A stretch of 64,000 nt of DNA from Paraburkholderia phenoliruptrix (GTDB lineage Bacteria > Pseudomonadota > Gammaproteobacteria > Burkholderiales > Burkholderiaceae), in NCBI RefSeq assembly GCF_902859825.1, contig NZ_CADIKB010000029.1, forward strand, positions 1 to 64,000. Direction: 5' to 3'. The notes below the pieces were generated by a model. The model did not search any database. It was given only the letters and a program-made list of their open reading frames with translations, and was not told the DNA's origin. Below, in pieces: positions 50,130 through 58,701 of this stretch; the stretch's first letter is position 1; every line of letters starts with the position of its first letter. The position numbers and the translations under genes were made by a program.

Positions 50130-51200
50130 CTAACCCTTCGGGGCCGCGCCGCTATCGGCGCGAGCGGAAGCCGGGTTCGCACCCCCGCCGCCTAAGCCGA
50201 AAATCGCGCGCACCCGTTCGCCGCCCGCGAACGCGAGCGACAACAGCAGCAAGAAGCCCCATGCGCAGTCGCCGAAAAACTGGGAAACGCCGAGCAGATT
50301 GAAGAGGCTCGACAGAAACTGCAGCACCGTTGCCGCAAAAAATACACAGACGATGCGACCATAACCGCCTGCCGGATTCACGCCGCCCATCACGGCAATG
50401 AGAATCGCGATCAGCAAATAGGAGTTGCCGTAATCCCATTTCGCGCTCGACGTATGCGTCGCGCTGATGAGGCCGGCGAGCGACGCGAGCACGCCGCACA
50501 TCGCGTAAGTGGTGATGAGCATGCGCGCGCGCGGAATGCCCGCGTAAAAAGCGGCTTTGGGATTCGTGCCCATCAGATAGAGCCGCAGGCCGAACGGGCT
50601 GCGCCTGAGCAGCCATCCCAGCAGAATCACGGCGGCGATGAAGATGCAGAACGCAATGGGCACCTGAAACACGGTGCCGTTGCCGATATCCGACAGCGGC
50701 TCGACATAGTCGACATGCACCGAAGCGCCGTTGCTGATCACGACGGCAAAGCCGGTGAAGAGCAACTGCGTGCCGAGCGTGCAGAGAATCGGCGTGAGCC
50801 TGAGGCGCGCAATCACGACACCGTTGAGCAGGCCGCCGAGCAAGCCCATGGTCAGCACGATCGCGCAGAAAAGCGACGTGTACAGCAGCGGCGAATCGTC
50901 GCCGCTCACGAAGCGCGGCACCACGATCGCCGCCACCATGCCGGACAGATTGGCGAGCCCGACGCCGGAGAGGTCGATGCCGCCGTTGCCGGATACCATG
51001 GAAAGCATGATGCCGAGCGCGAGCAGACCGAGCTCGGGGAGCTGGCCGCCCATCGACTGGAGGTTGTCGATGTCGACGAACTGGCCGCGCGAGAGCCACG
51101 TCGCGACCAGCACGACGAGCACATTGACGATCAGAAGGAAGTTCAGTTGCCGGTCGGCAAACAGTTTTCCCGCAGCAAACGAAGACTTCATGGCGCTCAT
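50130..51200 (-). CDS. Sugar ABC transporter permease (RbsC/LsrD type)
   Basis: 356 residues from the ATG at 51200, just after gggag; an ATG nine bases further on has a more usual spacing. About eight to ten membrane segments, with the family stretch LGIMLSMVSGNGGIDLSGVG. Second permease of the importer, placed before the binding protein in transcription order. The C-terminal 25 residues are a glycine/alanine-rich tail. Confidence 0.85.
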   Translation of the reverse strand: MSAMKSSFAAGKLFADRQLNFLLIVNVLVVLVATWLSRGQFVDIDNLQSMGGQLPELGLLALGIMLSMVSGNGGIDLSGVGLANLSGMVAAIVVPRFVSGDDSPLLYTSLFCAIVLTMGLLGGLLNGVVIARLRLTPILCTLGTQLLFTGFAVVISNGASVHVDYVEPLSDIGNGTVFQVPIAFCIFIAAVILLGWLLRRSPFGLRLYLMGTNPKAAFYAGIPRARMLITTYAMCGVLASLAGLISATHTSSAKWDYGNSYLLIAILIAVMGGVNPAGGYGRIVCVFFAATVLQFLSSLFNLLGVSQFFGDCAWGFLLLLSLAFAGGERVRAIFGLGGGGANPASARADSGAAPKG

Positions 51201-51240
51201 GATCTCCCTGCACTGCACTGCACGTTACTTCACGAATGGA

Positions 51241-52209
51241 TTACGACACCTGTGCTGCCCGGCTCGATTCGCTGTGCCGATTCAGCACCTCATTGACTTC
51301 GGCGAGCGTCGGCATGGAAGGCGCGGTGCCCGCGCGCGTGACCGAGATGCCCGCGAGCGCGCAACCGAAGCGCAGCGCCGATACCGCGTCCTCGCCGCGT
51401 GCCAGCGCGGCCGCGAAGCCGCCGGTGAAGCCGTCGCCCGCGCCCGCCGTTTCCACGACGTTACCGCAGCGAAACGCGGGCAGCCAGACCGATTGCGTCG
51501 CGTCATGCAGCAACGCGCCGCCTTCGCCCAGCGTGACGATGACGGCGCCCACACCTTTGGCCAACAGGACGTCGGCCGCGCGCCGGGCGTCGTCGACAGT
51601 CGATATCTGCACGCCGGTGAGCGCCGCCGCCTCGCTTTCGTTCGGCGTGATGTAGTCGCACAGCGGGAAGATGTCGTCGTCGAGCGGCATGGCGGGCGCC
51701 GGATTGAACACGGTGACGACGCCATGCCTGCGCGCCACTTCGAGTCCGCGCCGCGCGGCCGCGAGCGGCTGTTCGAGCTGCGTCACGAAGACCCGCGCGC
51801 CCGCAATGTCGGCTTCTATCGCATCGACGTCGGCGGCGCACAGTGTCCCTGCCGCGCCTGCCGCGACGATGATCGCGTTCATGCCGGTGGTGTCGTCGAC
51901 GAAGATATGTGCAGCGCCCGTCGCGACGCCGGCCGCCACCGTGGCACGCGCCGTGATGCCCTCGCGCGCCCAGGTGGCCTGCGCGATCGAGCCGAATGCA
52001 TCGTCGCCGATGCGCGTGCAGAACACCACCTCGGCGCCCGCGCGGGCGGCGGCCACGGCCTGATTCGAGCCCTTGCCGCCCGGCCCCATCGCAAACGCGG
52101 AGCCCGCAATCGTCTCGCCGATCAGCGGCATGCGCGCCGCGCGAAACGTCAGATCGGTCACGTAGATGCCGAGAATGACGACGCGTCCGCCCTGCTGCTG
52201 CGCGCTCAT
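51241..52209 (-). CDS. PfkB-family sugar kinase (ribokinase/deoxyribokinase type)
   Basis: 322 residues. The sugar-site motif GPGGKGSNQAVAAARAG and the catalytic ETAGAGDGFTGGFAAAL (with the base Asp) are intact. Ribokinase-like length. In an operon with deoC the expected reaction is phosphorylation of 2-deoxy-D-ribose at C5 with ATP. The strand opening (ILGIYVTDLTFRAARMPLIG) departs from the usual VVGSINMDL motif of ribokinase, which may reflect a different sugar. Confidence 0.8.
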   Translation of the reverse strand: MSAQQQGGRVVILGIYVTDLTFRAARMPLIGETIAGSAFAMGPGGKGSNQAVAAARAGAEVVFCTRIGDDAFGSIAQATWAREGITARATVAAGVATGAAHIFVDDTTGMNAIIVAAGAAGTLCAADVDAIEADIAGARVFVTQLEQPLAAARRGLEVARRHGVVTVFNPAPAMPLDDDIFPLCDYITPNESEAAALTGVQISTVDDARRAADVLLAKGVGAVIVTLGEGGALLHDATQSVWLPAFRCGNVVETAGAGDGFTGGFAAALARGEDAVSALRFGCALAGISVTRAGTAPSMPTLAEVNEVLNRHSESSRAAQVS

Positions 52210-52329
52210 GACGCGAGCCTCCGTCGCGGCGCGTGCGAGGACGCGGCGTTCGTCAACGGCAAGAAGTCGAGAGTATTCGGCACGTTGTCTCCATCATGTT
52301 GTGATCGCCGCGCATTCGCTGCAGCGCGG

Positions 52330-54711
52330 TCAATCGCCGTACGGTATCCAGATGTTCTTCACCTGCACAGCCTGGCGCAGGAACGGCCGGCCTTCGCTCG
52401 CCCGGTCGAACCAGTCGAATGCGTGGCCGTAATCGGTGAAGGTGCGCTTCAGGTTGCCGACCGATTCGCGTTCGACGAGCGCCGCATCGGCCGCACTGCC
52501 GAAGCACCACAGCGCATCCACGTCGTCGTGCTTCGCGAGCGCCGGCAGCAGCGCCGCGCGCCTGCCCGTGACGATATTCAGCACGCCGGCCGGCACGTCG
52601 GACGTCTCCACGACCTGATAGAAGTCCGTCGCCGCGAGTTGCCCGGCTTCGCCCGGCAGCACCACCACACGGTTGCCCATCGCCAGCGCGGGCGCGACCA
52701 GCGAAACCAGCGCCAGCAACGGCGCCTCGTCCGGACACGCCATGCCGATCACGCCGAGCGGCTCGTGCATCGCGAGCGCGACGCCGCGCAGCGGCGGCGT
52801 GTGCACCGCGCCGTCGAACTTGTCGGCCCACGCCGCGTAAGTGAAGAGACGCGTGACGGACGCCTCCACTTCGGCACGCGCCGCTTCCGGCGTCGCGCCG
52901 TTGCGCGCGCAGAGCCGCTGCGCGAATTCGTCGGCGCGTACCGCCAGATTCTCCGCGAGGTAGAACAGCACCTGCGCACGGTTATGCGTGCTCGCCTGCG
53001 ACCACTTGTGCGCCGCGCGCGCCGCTTCCACCGCGTTGCGTATGTCCTTGCGATTGCCTTCGCCCACTTCGCCGATCGGCGTGCCGTCCGGCGCGTGAAC
53101 CGCGAGCGAATAGCCGCTATCCGGCCGCACCTGCTTGCCGCCGATAAAAAGCTTGGCCGTGCGGTCGATCGACACGATGTTCGGCGCCACGCTCGAAACC
53201 TGTGGTGTCGCGCTCACCGGCCGGCGCTTCGGAAGATTGAGCCACGCGCGCGGTTTGAGATATTCGTAAATGCCCTCACGTCCGCCCTCGCGCCCATAGC
53301 CCGATTCGCGATAGCCGCCGAAACCGACCGCCGCGTCGAAGAGATTGGTCGCATTGATCCACACGACGCCCGCCGCGAGCCGCGGCGCCACGTCGAGCGC
53401 CCGGCCGATGGTCTCGCTCCACACGCTCGCGGCGAGCCCATAGCGCGAATGGTTGGCGAGCGCGACGGCTTCGTCCGGCGTGCGAAAGCTCATGGTGACC
53501 AGCACCGGGCCGAAGATTTCCTGCTGCGCGAGAATCGATGCGGGCGCAACGTTCATGACGAGCGTCGGCGGATAGAAAGAGCCGTCGGCAGGCAATGCCG
53601 ATTCGCCCGCCTGCCAGATCGCGCAGCCTTCGCGCCGCCCGCTTTCGACAAGCGAGCGGATCCGCTCCAGCTGCACCGGATCGACAATTGCGCCGAGATC
53701 GATGTTCTTGTCGAGCGACCTACCCACGCGCAGCGTCTCCATGCGGCGCTTGAGCTTTGCGATGAAGCGCGCTTCGACGCCCTCCTGCACCAGCAGCCGC
53801 GAGCCCGCGCAGCACACCTGGCCCTGGTTGAACCAGATCGCGTCGACCACGCCTTCCACGGCAGCGTCGAGGTCGGCGTCGTCGAATACGATAAAGGGCG
53901 ACTTGCCGCCCAGTTCGAGCGTCAGCGATTTGCCGGAGCCGGCCGTCGCCGAGCGAATCAGCTTGCCCACTTCCGTCGAACCGGTGAACGCGATCTTGTC
54001 GACCTGCGGATGGTCGACGAGCGCCGCGCCCGTCGAACCGTCGCCGGTCACCACGTTGAGTACGCCCGCGGGCAAGCCGGCGCGCTCGGCGAGTTCCGCG
54101 AACAGCAGCGCCGTGAGCGGCGTGTATTCGGCAGGCTTCAGCACCACGCAGTTGCCGGTCGCGATAGCCGGCGCGATCTTCCACGCGAGCATCAGAAGCG
54201 GAAAATTCCACGGCACGATCTGGCCGATCACGCCGAGCGGCGCGTAGCCCGTGAATTCACTGTCCTGCAACTGCGCCCAGCCCGCGTGATGCAGAAAGTG
54301 ACGCGCCACGAGCGGTATGTCGAGATCGCGCGTCTCGCGAATCGGCTTGCCGTTGTCGAGCGCTTCGAGCACCGCGAAGAGGCGGCTGTGCCGTTGCACC
54401 ATGCGCGCGAGCGCATACAGATGCCGTGCGCGGCCCGCGCCGCCAAGCGCCTGCCAGCCGGGCTGCGCGGCGCGCGCGGCGGCGACCGCGGCGTCGATGT
54501 CGGCTGCGTCGCCCTGGGCGATCTCGGCGAGGCGCTCGCCGGTTGCGGGTGCGTGCGAGACGAACCGCGCGCCGCTCGCGCTCTCCTGCCACGCGCCGCC
54601 GATGAAATGGCCGAAGCGTCCGTCATGTTGCGCGAGCCACGCGCGCGCCGGCTGATCGTCCTCGGACGCGGGGCCGTACTCCATCGAAGAAAAATACTCC
54701 GCTACGCTCAT
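52330..54711 (-). CDS. ALDH16-type double-module aldehyde dehydrogenase
   Basis: 793 residues. The N-terminal 480 residues are a full aldehyde dehydrogenase: Rossmann NAD site (IVPWNFPLLMLAWKIAPA), general base Glu266 in LELGGKSP and catalytic Cys300 in NQGQVCCAGSR. Residues about 510-793 repeat the fold but lack the glutamate and cysteine motifs, as in the bacterial ALDH16 family where the second module is structural. In this operon it would oxidise the acetaldehyde released by DeoC. Starts 13 bp after deoC and is followed by the kinase 120 bp later. Confidence 0.85.
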   Translation of the reverse strand: MSVAEYFSSMEYGPASEDDQPARAWLAQHDGRFGHFIGGAWQESASGARFVSHAPATGERLAEIAQGDAADIDAAVAAARAAQPGWQALGGAGRARHLYALARMVQRHSRLFAVLEALDNGKPIRETRDLDIPLVARHFLHHAGWAQLQDSEFTGYAPLGVIGQIVPWNFPLLMLAWKIAPAIATGNCVVLKPAEYTPLTALLFAELAERAGLPAGVLNVVTGDGSTGAALVDHPQVDKIAFTGSTEVGKLIRSATAGSGKSLTLELGGKSPFIVFDDADLDAAVEGVVDAIWFNQGQVCCAGSRLLVQEGVEARFIAKLKRRMETLRVGRSLDKNIDLGAIVDPVQLERIRSLVESGRREGCAIWQAGESALPADGSFYPPTLVMNVAPASILAQQEIFGPVLVTMSFRTPDEAVALANHSRYGLAASVWSETIGRALDVAPRLAAGVVWINATNLFDAAVGFGGYRESGYGREGGREGIYEYLKPRAWLNLPKRRPVSATPQVSSVAPNIVSIDRTAKLFIGGKQVRPDSGYSLAVHAPDGTPIGEVGEGNRKDIRNAVEAARAAHKWSQASTHNRAQVLFYLAENLAVRADEFAQRLCARNGATPEAARAEVEASVTRLFTYAAWADKFDGAVHTPPLRGVALAMHEPLGVIGMACPDEAPLLALVSLVAPALAMGNRVVVLPGEAGQLAATDFYQVVETSDVPAGVLNIVTGRRAALLPALAKHDDVDALWCFGSAADAALVERESVGNLKRTFTDYGHAFDWFDRASEGRPFLRQAVQVKNIWIPYGD

Positions 54712-54724
54712 GGGTGGATGTGTT

Positions 54725-55729
54725 TCAGGCTACAGGGTGACGGTTGAAAGCGGAATAACGGCCGCTCACGTGGTGTTCGAGCTGCCGCTCGATATCGGCG
54801 AGCAGGCTCGATGCGCCGATCCGGAACAACTCCGGTTCGAGCCAGGCGCGGCCGAGCTCTTCCTTCATCAGGATCTGATAGGCCAGCACGGACTTCGCGC
54901 TCGACACGCCGCCCGCCGGCTTGAAGCCGATCGGCACGCCGGTGCGCTCGTGATAGTCGCGGATCATGCGGACCATGACGAGCGACACGTCGAGCGTCGC
55001 GTTCACGCCTTCCTTGCCGGTCGACGTCTTGATGAAGTCCGCGCCCGCCATCATGCAGACCATCGACGCGCGCGCGACATTCGACAGCGTGCGGATGTCG
55101 CCCGTCGCCAGAATCGCCTTCAGATGCGCGGGGCCGCAGGCCGCGCGAAACTCGCGCACTTCGTCGTAGAGCGCCTGCCAGTTGCCGGTCAGCACATGTT
55201 CGCGCGTGACCACGATGTCGATTTCAGCCGCGCCGTCCGCGACCGACGCCTCGATCTCCTTCAGCTTCAGCGGATGGGGGATCAGTCCGGCCGGAAAACC
55301 CGTGGAGACGGCCGCGACCGGAATGCCGCTGCCTTCGAGCGCATCCACGGCAGCAGCGACGAAGCGGTGATAGACGCACACCGCGCCGGTGGTGATGCGT
55401 TGCGGCGCCATGCCGAGCGCTTCCAGAATGTCCGCGCGCACCGGCTGGCGCGCCTTCGCGCACAGGCGTCGGACGCGGCCTTCGGTGTCGTCGCCGTTGA
55501 GCGTGGTGAGATCGATGCAGGTGACGGCTTTCAGAAGCCACGCGGCCTGCGCATCCTTCTTGACGGTCCGGCGCGTGGCGAGCGTCCCCGCGCGGCGTTC
55601 GACCGCCGACTGGTTGACGCGCAAACCGTCGAGCCATGAGGCGTCGAACGGCACGCCGGGATTGCGCACCGGATGAACGAGCGGCCCGCCGCGCAACGCG
55701 ACGACCGAGGATGGAAAAGAATCAGGCAT
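54725..55729 (-). CDS. deoC: Deoxyribose-phosphate aldolase
   Basis: 334 residues, the long form of DeoC. It splits 2-deoxyribose 5-phosphate into glyceraldehyde 3-phosphate and acetaldehyde through a Schiff base. The lysine is Lys234 in DFIKTSTGKEGVNAT, and the proton-relay lysine is in GFKPAGGVSS. The entry region has CIDLTTLNGDDT. First gene of the minus-strand operon; the 90 bp upstream contain two inverted repeats that may bind the DeoR-type regulator. Confidence 0.9.
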   Translation of the reverse strand: MPDSFPSSVVALRGGPLVHPVRNPGVPFDASWLDGLRVNQSAVERRAGTLATRRTVKKDAQAAWLLKAVTCIDLTTLNGDDTEGRVRRLCAKARQPVRADILEALGMAPQRITTGAVCVYHRFVAAAVDALEGSGIPVAAVSTGFPAGLIPHPLKLKEIEASVADGAAEIDIVVTREHVLTGNWQALYDEVREFRAACGPAHLKAILATGDIRTLSNVARASMVCMMAGADFIKTSTGKEGVNATLDVSLVMVRMIRDYHERTGVPIGFKPAGGVSSAKSVLAYQILMKEELGRAWLEPELFRIGASSLLADIERQLEHHVSGRYSAFNRHPVA

Positions 55730-55799
55730 GAGACGTCCTGGTTAGCGCCCGGCCACACGTCGGCCGGCGAACGATTCGGGGCTATGCTACTCCGTTTGA

Positions 55800-55832
55800 G
55801 AGGATTATCACACGCACTACGGGTAAATCCTC
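55800..55832. promoter_or_regulatory. Inverted repeat gaggatt...aatcctc, candidate operator of deoC operon
   Basis: Perfect 7-bp arms at 55800-55806 and 55826-55832, 71 bp upstream of the deoC start codon, with 19 bp between. Spacing of about two helical turns suits a dimeric repressor. Confidence 0.5.
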
Positions 55833-55889
55833 ACATTCTGATGGTGATAGCCGCTTGAAACGACGCGCGTGTGAAGCAGAAGCGGAGAA

Positions 55890-55909
55890 TTGTGATGGAC
55901 ATATCACAA
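55890..55909. promoter_or_regulatory. 20-bp palindrome ttgtgat-N6-atcacaa, candidate operator
   Basis: Perfect 7-bp arms with a 6-bp spacer. It resembles a CRP site, but the tgtga/tcaca halves are 8 rather than 6 bp apart, so a DeoR-type or other regulator is equally possible. Confidence 0.55.
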
Positions 55910-56263
55910 ACGTCGCGTGGCGCGACGGCGGCGCGCCCCGGCGCCCACGCGACCGGGGTCGTGCAAACCCGCCAATCGGACCGCGTTCTCACCCGAGAAT
56001 GTGCGGGTTTGCCCGCAGCCGTCGCGTCACAAGGCAAAATACCGGTTTTGCGCGCAGGTTTGTACGCGGGATGAGCACCCGCCTTTTTGCGCTGGCGCCG
56101 CGCCGCGCGGCGGCTTCATGCGCCGCCGAAGATGCCGGCGACGGTGCCCGCGTCGCGAACGGGCGCCGCGCCTGCGTCGCCGGAGCGCACCGCTGCGGTT
56201 TCGCCTCGCGCCCACCCCGGACACAGGACCGCTCGTCCTTGAACAGAGCCCTCAGGAGCATTT

Positions 56264-56845
56264 ATGACCGATTCGAACCCATCCTTCCTCGGCAGGATTA
56301 CGCTGGCCGTCAGCGCCTTTTTCCGCATTCTCGGCGACGGCGAGTTCGCCGCCGCCGTGCTGCGCGTGCGTGACGGCGGCGCGTCTGCGCCAACCACGGC
56401 GTCCACCCCGACGCCGGCGCCCTCGCCCGCCCCCAAGGCCGCACCCGCGCCGACGCTGAAGGAAGCCAGCCCCGACGCCGCGCTGCAATTGCTCGGCCTG
56501 CTGCAACGCGACGCGCGCTTCATCGACTTCGTCGAGGAAGACATCAAGCGTTTCAGCGACGCCGATATCGGCGCGGCCGCGCGCCTCGTGCACGAAGGCT
56601 GCCGCGCGACGCTGCGCGAGCACTTCACGATCCGCCCGGTGCGCGACGAAGCCGAAGGCAGCCGCGTCACCCTCCAGGAAGGTTTCGACGCGAGCGCGAT
56701 CCGGCTGACCGGCAACGTCGTCGGCAAGGCGCCGTTTGTCGGCAGCATCAGCCACCGCGGCTGGCGCGTGACCGAAGTGCGTCTGCCGAAGCTCGCCGAA
56801 AGCCATAACGCGAAGGTGATCGCGCCGGCCGAGGTGGAGCTATGA
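56264..56845 (+). CDS. DUF2760 protein, first gene of an Hsp70-like triad
   Basis: 193 residues. The opening (RITLAVSAFFRILGDGEFA) is a hydrophobic helix, followed by a proline/alanine linker (residues about 44-68). The C-terminal DUF2760 core contains ALQLLGLLQRDARFIDFVEE, DADIGAAARLVHEGCR and APFVGSISHRGWRVTEVRLP. Function of the family is unknown; it is regularly encoded with the two Hsp70-like proteins that follow here. Its stop overlaps the next start codon (atga), showing translational coupling. An aggagc site precedes the ATG. Confidence 0.8.
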   Translation: MTDSNPSFLGRITLAVSAFFRILGDGEFAAAVLRVRDGGASAPTTASTPTPAPSPAPKAAPAPTLKEASPDAALQLLGLLQRDARFIDFVEEDIKRFSDADIGAAARLVHEGCRATLREHFTIRPVRDEAEGSRVTLQEGFDASAIRLTGNVVGKAPFVGSISHRGWRVTEVRLPKLAESHNAKVIAPAEVEL

Positions 56846-58701
56846 GCGGCGCGCGTTATTCGATCGGGATCGACCTCGGCACGACGCACTGCGCGCTGTC
56901 CTACGTCGACACCAGCATGAGCGACGGCGAGAAGACCACCCTCGCGGTGCTGCCCATTGCCCAGTTGACGGGCCCGGGCGCCATCGACGATCTCGATCTG
57001 CTGCCCTCGTTCCTCTATTTGCCGCATCCGGACGAACTGGGTGCCGGCGACCTGCATCTGCCGTGGACCGGCGAGCGCGACTTCGCGGTCGGCGAATTCG
57101 CGCGCAGCCGCGGCGCGGCGACGCCGATCCGGCTCGTGTCCAGCGCGAAAAGCTGGCTGTGCCATCCGGGCGTGGACCGGCGCGCGGCGATCCTGCCGGG
57201 CGATGCGCCGCCGGAAGTCGCGCGCGTCTCGCCGCTGGAAAGCTCGGTGCGTTATCTCACGCACTTGCGCGAGGCGTGGGACCACGCGCATCCGGACGCG
57301 CCGTTTCGCGACCAGGACATCACGGTGACGATTCCCGCGTCGTTCGACCCCGCCGCGCGCGAGCTGACCGCCGAAGCCGCCGAGGCCGCCGGTTACGGCC
57401 GCATGACGCTGCTGGAAGAACCGCAGGCCGCGCTGTATAGCTGGATTCAGAAGAGCGGCGGCCAGTGGCGCAAGCAGGTCAAGGTCGGCGACATCATCCT
57501 CGTGGTGGACGTGGGCGGCGGCACGACCGACCTCTCGCTGATCGCCGTGGTGGAGCGCGACGGCAACCTGGAACTGCATCGCGTGGCGGTCGGCGAACAC
57601 ATTCTGCTCGGCGGCGACAACATGGATCTCGCGCTCGCGCATGGGGTCGCGCGCAAACTCGCCGCCCAAGGGACCCAGGCCGACGCGTGGCAATTGCGCG
57701 CGCTCACCTACGCGTGCCGCTCGGCGAAAGAAACGCTGCTCACCGACCCGGCGGCGGACACCGTGCCGCTCGTCGTGCCGAGCCGGGGCTCGAAGCTGAT
57801 CGGCGGATCGATCCGCACGGAGCTCACGCGGGCCGAACTGACGCAGACCATTCTCGAAGGTTTTTTCCCGCAGGTGGACAGCGCGGCACGGCCGGTCTCA
57901 CGCACGCGCGCCGGCCTCACGCAACTGGGCTTGCCCTACGCGCAGGACGCGGGCATCACCCGGCATCTGGCGGCGTTTCTCGGCCGGCAAGTCGGCGCGC
58001 TCGCCGAACTCGAAGGCTTGCGCGACACGGCAACCGAGGCTGCGGCACAAGCGGCGAGCTTCCTGCATCCGACAGCGGTGCTGTTCAACGGCGGCGTGTT
58101 CAAGTCGACGCTGCTCGTCGAGCGGATCATGGGCACGCTGAACGACTGGCTCGCCGCGGAAGGCGCGGCGCCGGCGCGCCTGCTCGAAGGCGCGGATCTC
58201 GATCTGGCCGTCGCGCGCGGCGCCGCTTACTACGGCTACGTGCGGCGCGGCCAGGGCGTGCGGATTCGCGGCGGCACCGCGCGGGCGTACTACATCGCGA
58301 TCGAATCGGCGATGCCCGCGGTGCCCGGACTGGAGCCGCCTATTCAGGCGCTGTGCGTCGCGCCGTTCGGCATGGAAGAAGGCACCGAGGCCGAGTTGCC
58401 CGCGCAGGAGTTCGGGCTCGTGGTCGGCGAGCCGGTGCATTTCCGCTTTTTCGGCTCGTCGGTGCGTCGCCAGGATCAGGTCGGCACGCTGCTCGACTTC
58501 TGGGGCCCCGCCGAGTTGCAGGAGCTCGAAGAGATTCAGGCGACACTGCCGGCGTCCGGCCGCACGGCGGGCGAAGTCGTGCCCGTCAGGCTGCACGCTC
58601 GCGTGACCGAAGCGGGCACGCTCCAACTTGAAGCCGTGCCGCGCGGCACGGACGAGCGCTGGAAAGTCGAATTCGATGTGCGCGGCAATGCCCATGCATG
58701 A
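56842..58701 (+). CDS. Hsp70-like ATPase without a canonical substrate-binding domain
   Basis: 619 residues. The actin/Hsp70 nucleotide-binding fold is complete: phosphate 1 IGIDLGTTHCALSY, phosphate 2 LVVDVGGGTTDLSLIA, and the adenosine-side pattern VLFNGGVFKSTLLVERI. The C-terminal 150 residues do not look like the DnaK peptide-binding sandwich and lid. It is overlapped by four bases at both ends with its neighbours. It is distinct from housekeeping DnaK/HscA and probably works as a heteromer with the larger partner downstream. What it folds or remodels is unknown. Confidence 0.85.
   Translation: MSGARYSIGIDLGTTHCALSYVDTSMSDGEKTTLAVLPIAQLTGPGAIDDLDLLPSFLYLPHPDELGAGDLHLPWTGERDFAVGEFARSRGAATPIRLVSSAKSWLCHPGVDRRAAILPGDAPPEVARVSPLESSVRYLTHLREAWDHAHPDAPFRDQDITVTIPASFDPAARELTAEAAEAAGYGRMTLLEEPQAALYSWIQKSGGQWRKQVKVGDIILVVDVGGGTTDLSLIAVVERDGNLELHRVAVGEHILLGGDNMDLALAHGVARKLAAQGTQADAWQLRALTYACRSAKETLLTDPAADTVPLVVPSRGSKLIGGSIRTELTRAELTQTILEGFFPQVDSAARPVSRTRAGLTQLGLPYAQDAGITRHLAAFLGRQVGALAELEGLRDTATEAAAQAASFLHPTAVLFNGGVFKSTLLVERIMGTLNDWLAAEGAAPARLLEGADLDLAVARGAAYYGYVRRGQGVRIRGGTARAYYIAIESAMPAVPGLEPPIQALCVAPFGMEEGTEAELPAQEFGLVVGEPVHFRFFGSSVRRQDQVGTLLDFWGPAELQELEEIQATLPASGRTAGEVVPVRLHARVTEAGTLQLEAVPRGTDERWKVEFDVRGNAHA

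Larger units (their letters stand above)
55730..56263. other. Divergent control region of the deoC operon and the Hsp70 triad
   Basis: About 530 bp with no convincing gene. The deoC side holds two inverted repeats (55800-55832 and 55890-55909). The remainder (55910-56260) is GC-rich with random-looking frames, and ends in a caggagc site before the DUF2760 start codon. Confidence 0.5.

Noticed and set aside
50731..54747. A plus-strand open frame of 1338 codons
   Set aside because: It lies entirely antisense to the permease, kinase and aldehyde dehydrogenase genes, which have clear motifs; composition is Arg/His/Ala-rich with no domain. It is a by-product of GC-rich codon use.
55890..55909. 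A CRP binding site
   Set aside because: The half-sites tgtga and tcaca are 8 bp apart instead of 6, so it is listed only as a palindrome of unknown owner.
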